NCBI GenBank assembly: GCA_003427395.1
Contig: BFEA01000510.1
Span: 604,875-644,969 of the forward strand
Source: Chara braunii
Taxonomy: Eukaryota > Streptophyta > Charophyceae > Charales > Characeae
Length of the DNA stretch: 40,095 nucleotides
Direction of reading: 5' to 3'
Part shown: positions 20,495-29,748 of the stretch, piece by piece
Position numbering within the stretch: position 1 is the stretch's first letter
How the letters are laid out: each line of letters begins with the position of its first letter
Position numbers and translations under genes: made by a program
The notes under the pieces: generated by a model
What the model was told of the DNA's origin: nothing
The model's database searches: none
Seen by the model: the letters and a program-made list of their open reading frames with translations, nothing else

Positions 20495-20574
20495 GGGAAG
20501 ACGGTACCGGAGCACGGGCCATCATCGAATGACTATCAGTGATGATGGCCCGCGCTCCGGTACCGTCTTCCCCC
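20493..20574. repeat. Hairpin 2: 34-bp arms, 14-nt loop, one mismatch
   Basis: The left arm 20,493-20,526 (key block GACGGTACCGGAGC) pairs with 20,541-20,574. The only mismatch is A/C in GAGCACGGG versus GAGCGCGGG. The size and shape are those of a miRNA/siRNA precursor or a small foldback element. No mature RNA can be inferred from sequence alone. Confidence 0.75.
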
Positions 20575-21204
20575 GAGCACAGGGCACCCTCATTGTGGCT
20601 GTACCAGGTCTCACACGCCTCATTCGATGCTCTTGATCTACGGTTACTATCGCGTACTGCCTTCTGCTTTGCCTACCCAATCTGGGCCCAGGAGCCTGGT
20701 CCCAATTGCAGGGGTTGGGAGGTATTGGCTGTAGATCTCGGACATCTTCAATGAAAAGCCTCGATAACCCATAACCCAGCCCGTGCCGCTGAAGGATACA
20801 CCCATGAACTGTTGACAAGGAGACTCGAGTACCAACCCTGATGATGATCAAGGATCAGGTGGGCTTTGGCCCTTTGGTCGGCCAGTTTGCCGATAATACC
20901 TCAAGGGTCATCAGCCTTTTCCCGCAAAAATGACGAAAAAAAAAAAAGGTGCTCACCCTTTTAGGCGAAAAAAGAGAATTCAAACCAAAAGAGGGGCCGG
21001 TCAGTTTGACGACGATACCCGGAAAAAAAGGAAAAAAAGAAGTTTGACGATGATACCTCAAGGCGTCCATTTGGATATCCATCAGGGACGTGGGCTACCA
21101 GGGCTGCACGGTCGCCCGGATCTCTGCCTGCTTGGGGCACCTCTGCAGGTCGCAAGCAGGCACCTCTGCAGGTCGCCCGGCCGACTGCCTGCCCGGGGTG
21201 CCCC

Positions 21205-21375
21205 CGGTCAACGTCCCACTAGCAAAGACGATTGGATTAAGTGAACGAATGGATGTTTTTCACGTAGAGATGCAGAAGAGCAGATCAATCTGCGATGTTA
21301 TGCACCTCTCTAAGAACACGTCCAGGCGTTACATTCAATCCTCTGTGCCTATAGTGGGACCTCGTCCCCCGGGAC
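21205..21375. repeat. Hairpin 3: long imperfect inverted repeat
   Basis: The left arm (about 21,211-21,275, from GTCCCACTAGC) is imperfectly complementary to about 21,295-21,362 (ending at ATAGTGGGAC). The loop contains a short internal palindrome, GCAGATCAATCTGC. The arms are related in sequence to those of the next hairpin. Confidence 0.6.
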
Positions 21376-21537
21376 CAAGTCCCACTAGCAGTGTTGAGTT
21401 TCCTCAACGCCTGAATGTGGACGTGTTTGTGGAGACGTGCAGTTGAGAAAACTCAATTCCATTTCTGCTCATCTCCACAAACACGACCAGATTCGGGCAT
21501 TGAGGCAACTCAACGCTGCTGGTGGGACTTGGGCGCC
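21369..21537. repeat. Hairpin 4: long imperfect inverted repeat related to hairpin 3
   Basis: The left arm 21,376-21,441 (GTCCCACTAGCAGTGTTGAG ...) pairs with 21,463-21,532 (ending GCTGCTGGTGGGAC), including a continuous CGTGTTTGTGGAGA match. The loop is about 20 nt. Arms start with the same GTCCCACTAG block as hairpin 3, so 3 and 4 look like tandem copies of one hairpin unit. Confidence 0.65.
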
Positions 21538-21784
21538 GGCCTGTCAGCACTCTGGGATTCTTTCTCTTTTGGGGGGGGGGTGTGGTCGGTGGGACTTATC
21601 TGTGCCCACGGCCGTCTTTTTCTTTTTGTGATTCCCTCAACAAATAATCTCTTGTCTACTCGTGGGGAGGGGCTCGTGATTCGTACCGTCACCACGTCTG
21701 TATGCGCCGTCTGGAGTTACTGCGGCGGTGACTACCGTACTGGGACGGATGGTTATTTTCCGAGACAGTCGACTGCGTAATGTC

Positions 21785-22085
21785 AGGACGAGCGAGGTGA
21801 GAAGAGAACAGAGAGAAAGGTGAGGAGAGGGAGGGAATTGGAAGAAAAATCCATAGGTGATCGAGTAAACATCATTCAAAAACAGGAGGAGAGAGATCGA
21901 GAAGACGATAGATAAGGGGGCTATAGGGAGATCGAGGAGGAGAGAGATGGAGAAGAGCAAAAGAGAGGTGAGGTGAGAGAAAGGCGGAGTACACAGGTAG
22001 GAGGAGGAGGTGGAGGAGGCGATCGGATGAGATGCGACGAAGAACAAGGAGCCTGAAGGAGGGGATAGGGGTGATGAAGAACAAG
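21785..22085 (+). repeat. Purine-rich (GAGA/GGAG) tract
   Basis: Degenerate polypurine region with repeated GGAGAGAGATCGAG-type blocks. Frames read from it are low-complexity. Confidence 0.7.
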
Positions 22086-22137
22086 ATCGGATACCCCTTG
22101 CCTTATGCTTTCTTTTCAAAGTGAGAAGGCAAGCTGA

Positions 22138-22190
22138 ATACCTTTCTGACTCGGCCTTTTGGCAAAAAATAGATAAAGTATACCTCTGCT
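22138..22190 (+). pseudogene. U2 snRNA-like 5' fragment
   Basis: Begins ATACCTTTCT, then GACT, then CGGCCTTTTGGC. Plant U2 snRNA begins with the same two blocks joined directly. Downstream similarity is partial: AAAGTATAC where U2 has the branch-site recognition sequence GTAGTATC. The 4-nt insertion and loss of the branch-recognition element indicate a pseudogene or a U2-derived repeat head. The similarity ends after about 50 nt. Confidence 0.65.
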
Positions 22191-22245
22191 CCTCTGCTCC
22201 TTGGTCAGTTTACATGCGCTAGTACTACGGATGTAAGTGGTTTCT

Positions 22246-22248
<3 letters not shown>

Positions 22249-22312
<64 letters not shown>

Positions 22313-22400
22313 CGACCGATCGACCGATCGATAGAAAAAGAAGAAAAAGATTTAGTTGCTCGCCGGTTCACTACAGCCACGACTAGTACCATCGATGATA

Positions 22401-22481
<81 letters not shown>

Positions 22482-22490
22482 TGTGTGTGA
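22249..22490 (+). repeat. Two (CT)n tracts, (CGAT) repeats and (GT)n
   Basis: (CT)n at about 22,249-22,309 is followed by ATCGACCG-type repeats to 22,332, unique sequence, a second (CT)n at 22,403-22,464 and a (GT)n run to 22,489. Confidence 0.95.
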
Positions 22491-23000
22491 AAAAAAACAA
22501 GTGCTTTTCGATTTATCACAGCCCGTGAAGAAATCCACTACAGTAGCTTCGATAGAAAAAAGAAAACAGCTCGCGTCTGAGACATCCTTACTTGCACGAA
22601 TTCTTCGTTCTTCCCGGACCTTAATTACGAAGGAGATCAACGGCTAGAGAAGAGATCAAAGGACGGATCGGCTTTGGAAGATCAACGAGCGGCGACCGTC
22701 TTCACCCAGATAGAACTCACGGTCATTATCGCCGGATCTGGACTGAAAGCTGGTCAAATACAGACTATTGTACAGCTATACTGACCGGGCGTTCTATACG
22801 GTGAAGGGGCATGGAAGCGATCGACGGATCGCTTCCAGAACCTCACATTTCTAAGATCAACGAACAGCTACAAAGGCGGTGAACTGATCGATTCCCGAAA
22901 GCCGATTTTACGAGGATCGACGGCTACTGTAGAGAGAAAGAACCATTGTTACAACGGAGTCCGATCAACCGAGCCCATTTCACTTCCTTGTTCTGCATAT
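22491..23000 (+). other. Region upstream of the candidate host gene
   Basis: No gene recognised. GATCAACG/GATCGACG motifs recur about six times, and GGAAGCGATC/GATCGCTTCC forms a 10-bp-arm palindrome at about 22,813-22,836. It could be a 5' UTR or promoter; nothing here proves either. Confidence 0.4.
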
Positions 23001-23259
23001 ATGATCGGGGAGCTGCGGGAAAAAATGGACAAGCAAGGTGGAGGTAATGCAGAGGAGAGTCAGCAGAAAGAAGTGAAAGTTCCGTGGCGATCAAGGCGAT
23101 GCGAGGAGAGGAAAGCCGCCGGGGAATCGACAACAGACTGCTCCTGGAATCCACAGTCTTCTTCGCCCGACTCTCCAATCTCACACAGGAGAAGGACAGA
23201 CTTCTTCTCTCCCTCAAGATGGACAAGAGGAGATGCAGATGATCGGCAACGGGAAATCT

Positions 23260-23292
<33 letters not shown>

Positions 23293-23843
23293 GAGGAGGA
23301 GGAGGAGGAGGAGGATTTCGCCGTTGCCAGCCTCCACCTACGTCGACATTGTTTGCCGGGGACAAGCGATGGTCCTCTTCGCATGCTTCTGCTTCTGCTT
23401 CTTCCTCGTCCTTTGCTTCTACTACAGCGACTTTCCGGTCTGGACCCCAGTCGTACGGAACTCCCAACCTGAGGAGATGCCTGACACCTCGTGCGTTCGT
23501 ACCCGGACGACGGCCGGTCCTCTTCTACTCCAAGGATCATAAGTTCGTGATCATCCCGACTGTGACTCTAATCGAAGGGGAGACAGAGTTTTTGATGACG
23601 TCAACGGCTCCTACTCGACGCCCCAGTATGTACAGCTCTACGACCAGTGGTGGTAGTGGTGAGAGCGAGCTCCCCGGTCGCTTGCGGCCGTTGACGTCAA
23701 CAGGGGTGCGGGTGCTTATGGATCATAATGATGCTCCAAAGCCGATAACGTCAAGCGTTAATATGTTGTCTGGTCAGGATAACGTCCCCGTATCTGGCGT
23801 TGATAATGCCCAGGTTCTCTTGCGTTGGATCCCGTATACCGGG
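23001..23843 (+). CDS. Hypothetical host gene, candidate exon 1
   Basis: Open from an ATG at 23,001. The product starts MIGELREKMDKQ, is rich in Ser, Arg and Gly, and includes Ala9 and Gly9 runs encoded by (CAG)n and (GGA)n repeats at 23,258-23,314. A more ordered stretch follows (TPNLRRCLTPRAFVPGRRP, then LFYSKDHKFVIIPTVTLIEG). I do not recognise a family. A good splice donor (GGG|GTAAGG) lies after 23,843, and the frame changes between here and the next coding block, so a short intron or an indel is implied. The exact join was not resolved: frame 0 ends at 23,963 and frame 1 opens after 23,847. Confidence 0.4.
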
Positions 23844-23849
23844 GTAAGG

Positions 23850-24320
23850 TATTGTCACTTATCGGGTGTATGGCTGGCTGCCCGATCGGGAAGATCATCC
23901 GATGATGGCTGCAGGAAGCATGGTTGTGTCTCCATCGGTGAATCTGTTCGAGTCGCTCAATAGGGTCGGGATAGCCGACCCGTTTCATGATGAAATCGGG
24001 AACGAGCGCCGGAGATCTTCACATTTACAGTCTGTGGACGAAGCGGGCAAATGCACGACCGGACCATGTACATCCGCATCTGCATCTGCAATAACACCGC
24101 CGTCCCCTCGAGCAGGTGGATCCCTATCTGCAATGACATTTTCCGCTGCCATGGAGAATATCTTCGACCGAGTGAGAGGTGCCTTGTTGGCGGCTTTCCG
24201 CTTTCTTCATCCTGTGCTGCAAGAGGTTCGTGCCGTCTGTGAGGCCGATTCAGAGATTCCGTCTATGCGCTTAGCGGTCAGAATTGGCCGCAGTGTGTAT
24301 CACGCGCGACCGCAATCGAG
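23850..24320 (+). CDS. Hypothetical host gene, candidate exon 2
   Basis: Frame open from after a TAA at 23,845-23,847; the acceptor position is uncertain, so the start given is the earliest possible. The product includes SPSVNLFESLNRVGIADP and, at the end, a helical-looking stretch (MENIFDRVRGALLAAFRFL, then HPVLQEVRAVCEADSEIP). It ends at a donor, TCGAG|GTACG, leaving phase 2, which joins in frame to the exon at 25,739. Family unknown. Confidence 0.45.
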
Positions 24321-24472
24321 GTACGATTTTATGTTTTTCCTCTTTTCCTTTTCTTTGTCTTGGGACTGCACATGATTGCTTAGCTCTTATTTCATTTTCT
24401 TTGTTCTCTGTCCCTCTTCTTTTCCTGTTTCCAATCTTGCTTGTGTTCCGCTGTTTGCCCGTTTTGTTGTCG

Positions 24473-24507
<35 letters not shown>

Positions 24508-24525
24508 GCTCTCGTGTGTATGTGA

Positions 24526-24526
<1 letters not shown>

Positions 24527-24606
<80 letters not shown>
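24527..24606 (+). repeat. (GT)n microsatellite
   Basis: Pure GT run of about 80 bp, preceded by a (GTT)n run, in the putative large intron. Confidence 0.95.
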
Positions 24607-24608
<2 letters not shown>

Positions 24609-24825
24609 CCGTTTCCCCTCGGAGTACTGTTTAACAACAGCGAAAGAGAATCCACCCATACGTTCTCACATAATACTTCGCACAATCACACCTTTTTTTC
24701 CCAGTCCACTGTGAACTCAACTCTAAGTTCTGTAACCATGTATAATGTCAGAAATATGACCAGGAAAGTCCAACCGTTTACCGCCGATTCAACGCTTTCT
24801 CTTCGGGTAACAGGTCGTCGTGGTA

Positions 24826-25350
24826 ACCACCAGTTCTTCTACGTGCTGTACAGTCACCTCCTCCGGTCCTCCTCCCCCTACCCCTCTACGGAATGTACAA
24901 GCACCAGCTTTTGTACCTGATGTAAAGTCACCTATTCTGATCCTCGTCCTCCTCGTCTTCCTCCTCCTCCTCCGCTGAAACGTGACCTTCTCCTCCTCCT
25001 CCGCTGCTGCGGAATGTGCGAGCACTAGTTCTTGTATCGTTGTGCGTGCTAGAGAGTCATGCTCTTCAATCCTCCTGTCCTCCTCCTCGTCTTCCTCCTC
25101 GTCCCAAGGACCTCCTTCGCTAAAATGTGCAAGCACCTGTTCTTGTACACGCTGTATAATGACCTCCTCCTCCTCCTCCTCCTCCCGCTCCTTCGCTGGA
25201 TGTGCAAGCACCAGCTCTTGTGCGTGCTGTATAGTGAAGTCCTCAGCTGAGTTCGATCCTCTTCTTCCTCCTCCTCCACGGAATGTGCAAGCAGCGCCAA
25301 GCACCAGCTCTTGTAGGTGCTGTATAGGGACCTCCACCTCCTATTATCAT
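24826..25350 (-). repeat. Minisatellite with coding-like repeats on the minus strand
   Basis: Six diverged copies of a unit built on GGAATGTGCAAGCACCAGCT, then CTTGT-GTGCTGTATAGTGA and a TCC-rich spacer (copies near 24,826, 24,893, 25,013, 25,123, 25,198 and 25,278; spacing 67-120 bp). The minus frame 25,337-24,789 stays open for 182 codons and reads as repeated IQHAQELVLAH plus an acidic EEEEEE linker. It has no recognised domain. It could be a repeat protein gene, but its place in an intron and its spacing make a non-coding minisatellite at least as likely. Confidence 0.5.
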
Positions 25351-25738
25351 CATCATCGTCATCAAAGATCTTGCTTGCACAGGTTCCATGTACGTGTTTT
25401 TCTTAGAACTTAGCTTGCTTACGGGAATCTGAAAGACAGGAAGGGTTTGCCTTTGAACAGCATACATTAAACGAAATGTACGTGTAAAAGCCTACTAAAA
25501 GGTGAAGTACCTGGAAGTCCGGTGCTCAAGGAACGGTCATGTATGAAAACCGTGGTCAGTTTGTAAACTGATAACATCCGATCCATGAGAGCAAAATCAG
25601 TTCTGAAACAGAATTGAACAACAGCTTTTTTTTTAATATGTCTGTTTTTCCCTGTCACGCTCTCCTTGGTGCTGAGATTTTTGTGCCTGGTTCATCAGAT
25701 TGATTTTTGCTTTTGCTGTTTTGTGTTGGTGCGTGCAG

Positions 25739-25934
25739 GACCGGTGCAGTCGACCTGGACACGGTCGGCAGTTTCACCCTCAGAGACTTGGAGGGTGACA
25801 TTTCCAGCCGCCGCCTCATTAAGACATTTGAGGTTTGTCTCTCCGAGGAGGGCATGGATAACATCATATCTCGGTTCTTGCTATTGGGTGACGGTCCTGA
25901 CACAGTCCAGCGCAAGCAGAAGTACAGCCTTGCG
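25739..25934 (+). CDS. Hypothetical host gene, candidate exon 3
   Basis: 196-bp exon between TGCAG|G and GCG|GTAAGC, the best supported exon here: both splice sites are good and the frame fits its neighbours on both sides. Product: TGAVDLDTVGSFTLRDLEGD, then ISSRRLIKTFEVCLSEEGMD, then NIISRFLLLGDGPDTVQRKQ. The mix of hydrophobic and acidic residues looks like a folded domain, but I cannot name it. Confidence 0.6.
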
Positions 25935-25953
25935 GTAAGCATCCCCACCCCGT

Positions 25954-25957
<4 letters not shown>

Positions 25958-26031
<74 letters not shown>
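25958..26031 (+). repeat. (GT)n microsatellite in intron
   Basis: GT run of about 74 bp just after the donor of candidate exon 3. Confidence 0.95.
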
Positions 26032-26034
<3 letters not shown>

Positions 26035-26522
26035 CCGAGTGTCTCTCTCCTCTGGTTGCATTCCCAGATGGAAACCTGAACGAGTTCCGGAGCCAGTCGG
26101 TGTACAGGGCGAATCTTACATCGTTTGCAGTACCCACCTCGCCTCCCCCCCACCCCAAAAAAAAAGGAAAAAAGAAAAAAGGAAACGTAAGGGTTGCCCC
26201 AAAACCTGGCAAAAACTACGTGGAACTTCGGAGGGTCCAAAGGCTGGCGTGGTGCCTAAGTGGGCCAGGACCGCCAGGTATTATGTGGGACCTTGGCCAG
26301 GTTCTAAACGGAACATTGATCATATACCAACTGGGAGATTGGCCAGTTGCTAAGTGGGACCTTGCCTAGGTACGAGCTACTACGAAGATGTAATTCGCCC
26401 TTTCATGTCAAGAATTCTCTCCTCTTTCTAAGACTTTTTTTTTTTTTTTTCCCAACTCTTCTCTCATATGCATTAGTGGCTCATTCTTTTTTTCTTTTTT
26501 CGTTTTTCGTTTCTTCTTGCAG

Positions 26523-26624
26523 CTTGATGTACGCACTGCCGGGAAGCAGGAAACAGATCTCCTAAAATGTACTTATCAGCCAGTGGAGGTCAGCCCAGGC
26601 CATTTCCAGCTCAAGGTGAAAAAG
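26523..26624 (+). CDS. Hypothetical host gene, candidate exon 4
   Basis: 102-bp phase 0-0 exon between a pyrimidine-rich TTCTTGCAG and AAG|GTAAGT, both strong splice signals. The product (LDVRTAGKQETDLLKC, then TYQPVEVSPGHFQLKVKK) continues in frame from exon 3. Any later exons would lie in or beyond the assembly gap at 26,799-27,046; none was found downstream. Confidence 0.6.
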
Positions 26625-26689
26625 GTAAGTAAATTTTAAAAATAAACCACACAAAAAAAAAGGGGCAAGTACGTTGAAGTCACAGGTGC

Positions 26690-27170
26690 ACTTCCAAATG
26701 GGCAAAAACATCACTCCGTAGGCAGGTTTGTCAAGTCGGAGTGAGTAAAGGCAAGAAAAACAGCTGAAAGGCAACATCCTCGTCGTCCAAGTTCAAATNN
26801 NNNNNNNNNNNNNNNNNNNNNNNNNNNNNNNNNNNNNNNNNNNNNNNNNNNNNNNNNNNNNNNNNNNNNNNNNNNNNNNNNNNNNNNNNNNNNNNNNNNN
26901 NNNNNNNNNNNNNNNNNNNNNNNNNNNNNNNNNNNNNNNNNNNNNNNNNNNNNNNNNNNNNNNNNNNNNNNNNNNNNNNNNNNNNNNNNNNNNNNNNNNN
27001 NNNNNNNNNNNNNNNNNNNNNNNNNNNNNNNNNNNNNNNNNNNNNNAAAAAAAAAAAAGTGATGCTTTTTTTGCCGATTTGAACTTGGGCGACGAGGATG
27101 TTGCCATTAAGTGTTTTTCTTGCCTATCTGAACTACGACGACGCTCATGTTGCCATGACGTGTTTTACCT
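26690..27170. repeat. Inverted repeat spanning an assembly gap
   Basis: The left flank (AGGCAAGAAAAAC, then GGCAACATCCTCGTCG and CCAAGTTCAAAT, ending 26,798) is repeated in inverse order after the gap (27,076-27,145; ATTTGAACTTGGGCGACG ...). 248 N (26,799-27,046) fill the centre, followed by poly-A. It looks like a foldback element whose loop failed to assemble. Confidence 0.65.
26799..27046. other. Assembly gap (248 N)
   Basis: Run of N within the inverted repeat. Its size may be an estimate. Confidence 1.
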
Positions 27171-27236
27171 GCCTATTTTGAACTAAAAGTGTGACTCGGG
27201 AGCAGTTTCCTCAAAAAAAAAACACAAAAGGTTTAC

Positions 27237-27440
27237 TTTTTTTTTTTTTTTTGTGAAGCCTCTTGTTGTGGGGATTGTCACTTGACGAGATGATAAGAGC
27301 ATCCTCCTTAAGTCGTTCCCCCCCTATTGGAGGGCTCCATCTATTAGTGGGGAGCAGCACTTGCTGGAAAGGGGGTCCAGCGTCCCAATAGCGTACAATG
27401 GGCATTGTTATACAAAATGGAGTCTTGTTGCCGGTGACCA
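27237..27440 (-). mobile_element. Poly(A)-tailed short retroposon family, copy A
   Basis: The minus strand carries GGGACGCTGGACCCC and TTCCAGCAAGTGCTGCTCCC, then continues to an A-tail (poly-T on +, 27,237-27,252). Same core as the copies near 27,677, 28,937 and 29,688. No pol III boxes identified. Confidence 0.55.
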
Positions 27441-27599
27441 CGATCTCTGCAAGGAACAAGGTCCCGCCTTTGGATATGTCTGCTCAGACTAGGTGTCTTC
27501 ACGGGTTATGATGGGCATTGGGCTTGCATGGTGAGACGTCATACCTATCTGAACGCAGAAGAAAAGAAGGCCGTGTTTTTGTGCCAAGTACTCGACAAT

Positions 27600-27740
27600 G
27601 TGGCAATTGATATACAACAGGTTCGGATTATCATGACTCCGGTTACCCTTCCTTTATGTGCTTACCAATGTGTCTGGGACGCCGGGCCCGGTTTCCAGCA
27701 CGTGCGCCTCCCCATCAATAGACTGCCAGTGGGGGGACCA
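27600..27740 (+). mobile_element. Short retroposon family, copy B (no tail)
   Basis: GGGACGCCGGGCCCGGTTTC and CAGCACGTGC ... CTCCCCATCAATAGACTG match the family core. The upstream CGGATTATCATGACTCCGGT resembles the sequence preceding copy D. Confidence 0.5.
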
Positions 27741-28390
27741 GCAGGGGCATACGAGGTGGGGCTGCTTGTACCAACCCCAACCCACTAGTAGACCCTGGCT
27801 GGGGTTTTCTCAGGAAAAAAATATATATATAACTTTTGGTATGCATCAGCGTCAGAGGCATTCAAGTATGTTACCACACTTCTCGTTGGCCCAGGGTCAC
27901 AAAACCGTCACATAGTCTCTCGCTCATTATGTATTGTAAGCAACTATCATATCGATGGATCATGTAGGCATTAATGCATTATTGAATGTTTATTTTTTTG
28001 TACACTGGCAGGCATCTGCCCTACTTTTTCTACTAGGCAATTAGAACTCAGAACCCTTCAAGCTAATGTAGGATGTGAGGAGGTTCAGTGTGTCAAGGGG
28101 TAATGGCCATATAGCCGTACACAAAGTCTCACGAAGGAGCTAGGGGCATCACCACCAGAAACTGGCAGAAAGTTTTGTTACAGGTCCATCGTCATCAGTC
28201 CAAGAACTCGAACGAATGCACACAAGAAGCATAGAGAGTTCCGAGGTCAAGAGATGGGAAAAACACAGACATATGATATGAAATATCATGTATTATGTAA
28301 ATCAGGATTATAAGGTGCTAGAGATCCTTCTCCAACTGATTCATTGATATTACAAGAAGAAGTTCAACTTGAAAGCAGCCTGCTGGCGGG
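27741..28390. other. Intergenic region, no gene recognised
   Basis: Unique-looking sequence without convincing frames. A degenerate hammerhead-like string (CTGATGA on the minus strand near 28,196) was noted but lacks GAAA. Confidence 0.45.
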
Positions 28391-28443
28391 GTCCCTACGC
28401 GGCATTTCAGCCTTGGCACCAAAAGGAGGCATCATCAGGGGAC
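28391..28443 (-). ncRNA. Hammerhead ribozyme-like fold (type I)
   Basis: Minus strand, 5' to 3': stem I GUCCC (28,443-28,439), CUGAUGA (28,438-28,432), a stem II hairpin with GCCU/AGGC pairs, GAAA (28,408-28,405), a 3-bp stem III with loop CCG, cleavage triplet GUA (28,398-28,396), then stem I GGGAC (28,395-28,391). Every hammerhead element is present in order and stem I pairs perfectly. The flaw is a U-U at the base of stem II, where active ribozymes usually have G-C, so activity may be lost. Confidence 0.6.
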
Positions 28444-28853
28444 TAAGCGCCTGATCACTTGAAAAAGAAAACAAAGAAGAAGAAGAACCTTCGACAATGG
28501 GTAAGTGCCCATGAAAGGATTTCATGCGTTTTGCCTGTAGGCTTCAAGGTTCAAACCCTCTTTTTTCTTAAAAAGGTGATAACCCCTAACATTATAGTAC
28601 TCCACCCTGGTTGCATTTCCTGGTGCATGGGCCGCCTGTGACCCCTCCGGAAGGCAACCCGGGCGGGTGGTGGCCTGGTCAGGGTCCTGACAGTCTGCAG
28701 TAACCAATTTAAACTAGGCCTTCCAGATCCAGCTGAGGGACCTCGTTGCCTGGTGATGGTGGCATCAAGGCTGTCCTGTGATGGGCAAACCTCATGCCCA
28801 AGGGCCAATGCTGCTTTCCGGTCGGAGTGGAGTGTAGGCCTGGGAAAACAAGC
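28444..28853. other. Intergenic stretch between hammerhead-like fold and copy C
   Basis: No gene recognised. A block around CAGGGTCCTGACAGTCTGC (about 28,680) resembles CAGGGTCCTCACAGTCTGC in the body of the SINE at 5,500-5,850. Confidence 0.45.
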
Positions 28854-28884
<31 letters not shown>

Positions 28885-28940
28885 GCTCCAACTATTGGTG
28901 GGGAGCTGCACCTGCTGGAAAACGGGTCCAGCCTCCCTTG
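28854..28940 (-). mobile_element. Poly(A)-tailed short retroposon family, copy C
   Basis: Minus strand: GAGGCTGGACCCGTTTTCCA, then GCAGCTCCCCACCAATAGTTG and GAGCTTGTT, followed by a 26-nt A-tail (poly-T on +, 28,854-28,879). It appears 5'-truncated. Confidence 0.6.
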
Positions 28941-29158
28941 TACAAAAAGTTTGAGAAATAAATCTGAGTGAAAAGAAAGCACTGCCTCTTCAGCCCAATT
29001 GAGGCAGCCAAATAAACATATAATGCTAGCTGAAAGGGGTGTGCCAAAGATTTTTGGAAGACTTAGTGGGTGTGGAGTTCCAGACCGGAACTAGAACCTC
29101 CCTGTATCGGTCCCATAGAGTTGGGGATTTGTGTCTACCTTCTTCCCCCCGAATAGAA

Positions 29159-29172
29159 CATACAGTCATTAC
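29159..29172 (+). repeat. Target-site duplication, 5' side
   Basis: CATACAGTCATTAC directly before the 5' terminal repeat. The identical 14-mer is at 36,913-36,926 directly after the 3' terminal repeat. Confidence 0.85.
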
Positions 29173-29475
29173 CCGCCCGACAAGAAGGTTATATACCGGC
29201 TTCAGTTACTGTGCAGCAGTCTCCAAGCGTTCGTCTGTATGTCCAGCGCTTATATCTCTCTGTGAGATTTTGTATCAAGACAAGATGAGCAACTCCATCC
29301 ATGATGTCCCGTCTCCATAAGAACCCGCCCGGGGTTTGCGGGTCCATACAGGTACCGTGAAAATGGCAGTCCGCGCCAGCGCCAGCGCTCTACAGTTCTT
29401 TAACTTTATCGACAGACAGACGAGCTACGTCTGGCGGGAACCATACCTCTGCATCGCGACAGACCGAATGACTCC

Positions 29476-29748
29476 ATCTTGTTCTAGAGTTGCAATATCC
29501 TGGTGAGGGAGGGCTTGGAGTTGTTCAGGATTAGGAGTCCAATATGGCTGACTCAGCATGTGTAGCTACATCTTTTGTCATCACTGGCATCATTAGTATC
29601 ATCAGCATTAGAATTTTCTATTCTCAGGTTTTTCTCAGCCGAAGCCGGATAATGGCTCCGGTGTTACAAACTGATGTATGTTCATATGGGACGCCCGGCC
29701 CGGTTCCCAGCACGTGCTGCTCCCCACGAATAGACTGGAGCTTCCTTC

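Larger units (their letters stand above)
24321..25738 (+). other. Putative intron with (GTT)n, (GT)n and minisatellite
   Basis: Bounded by GT (24,321) and a pyrimidine-rich TGCAG acceptor (25,738); phase 2 on both sides. It contains (GTT)n at about 24,467-24,508, (GT)n at 24,527-24,606 and the minisatellite at 24,826-25,350. Confidence 0.5.

Noticed and set aside
20841-20870. CTGATGATGATCAAGGATCA as a hammerhead start
   Set aside because: It forms a small hairpin but no GAAA follows.
28140-28205. Third hammerhead-like string on the minus strand (CTGATGACGATGG ...)
   Set aside because: No GAAA and no consistent stem II; at best a decayed relative.
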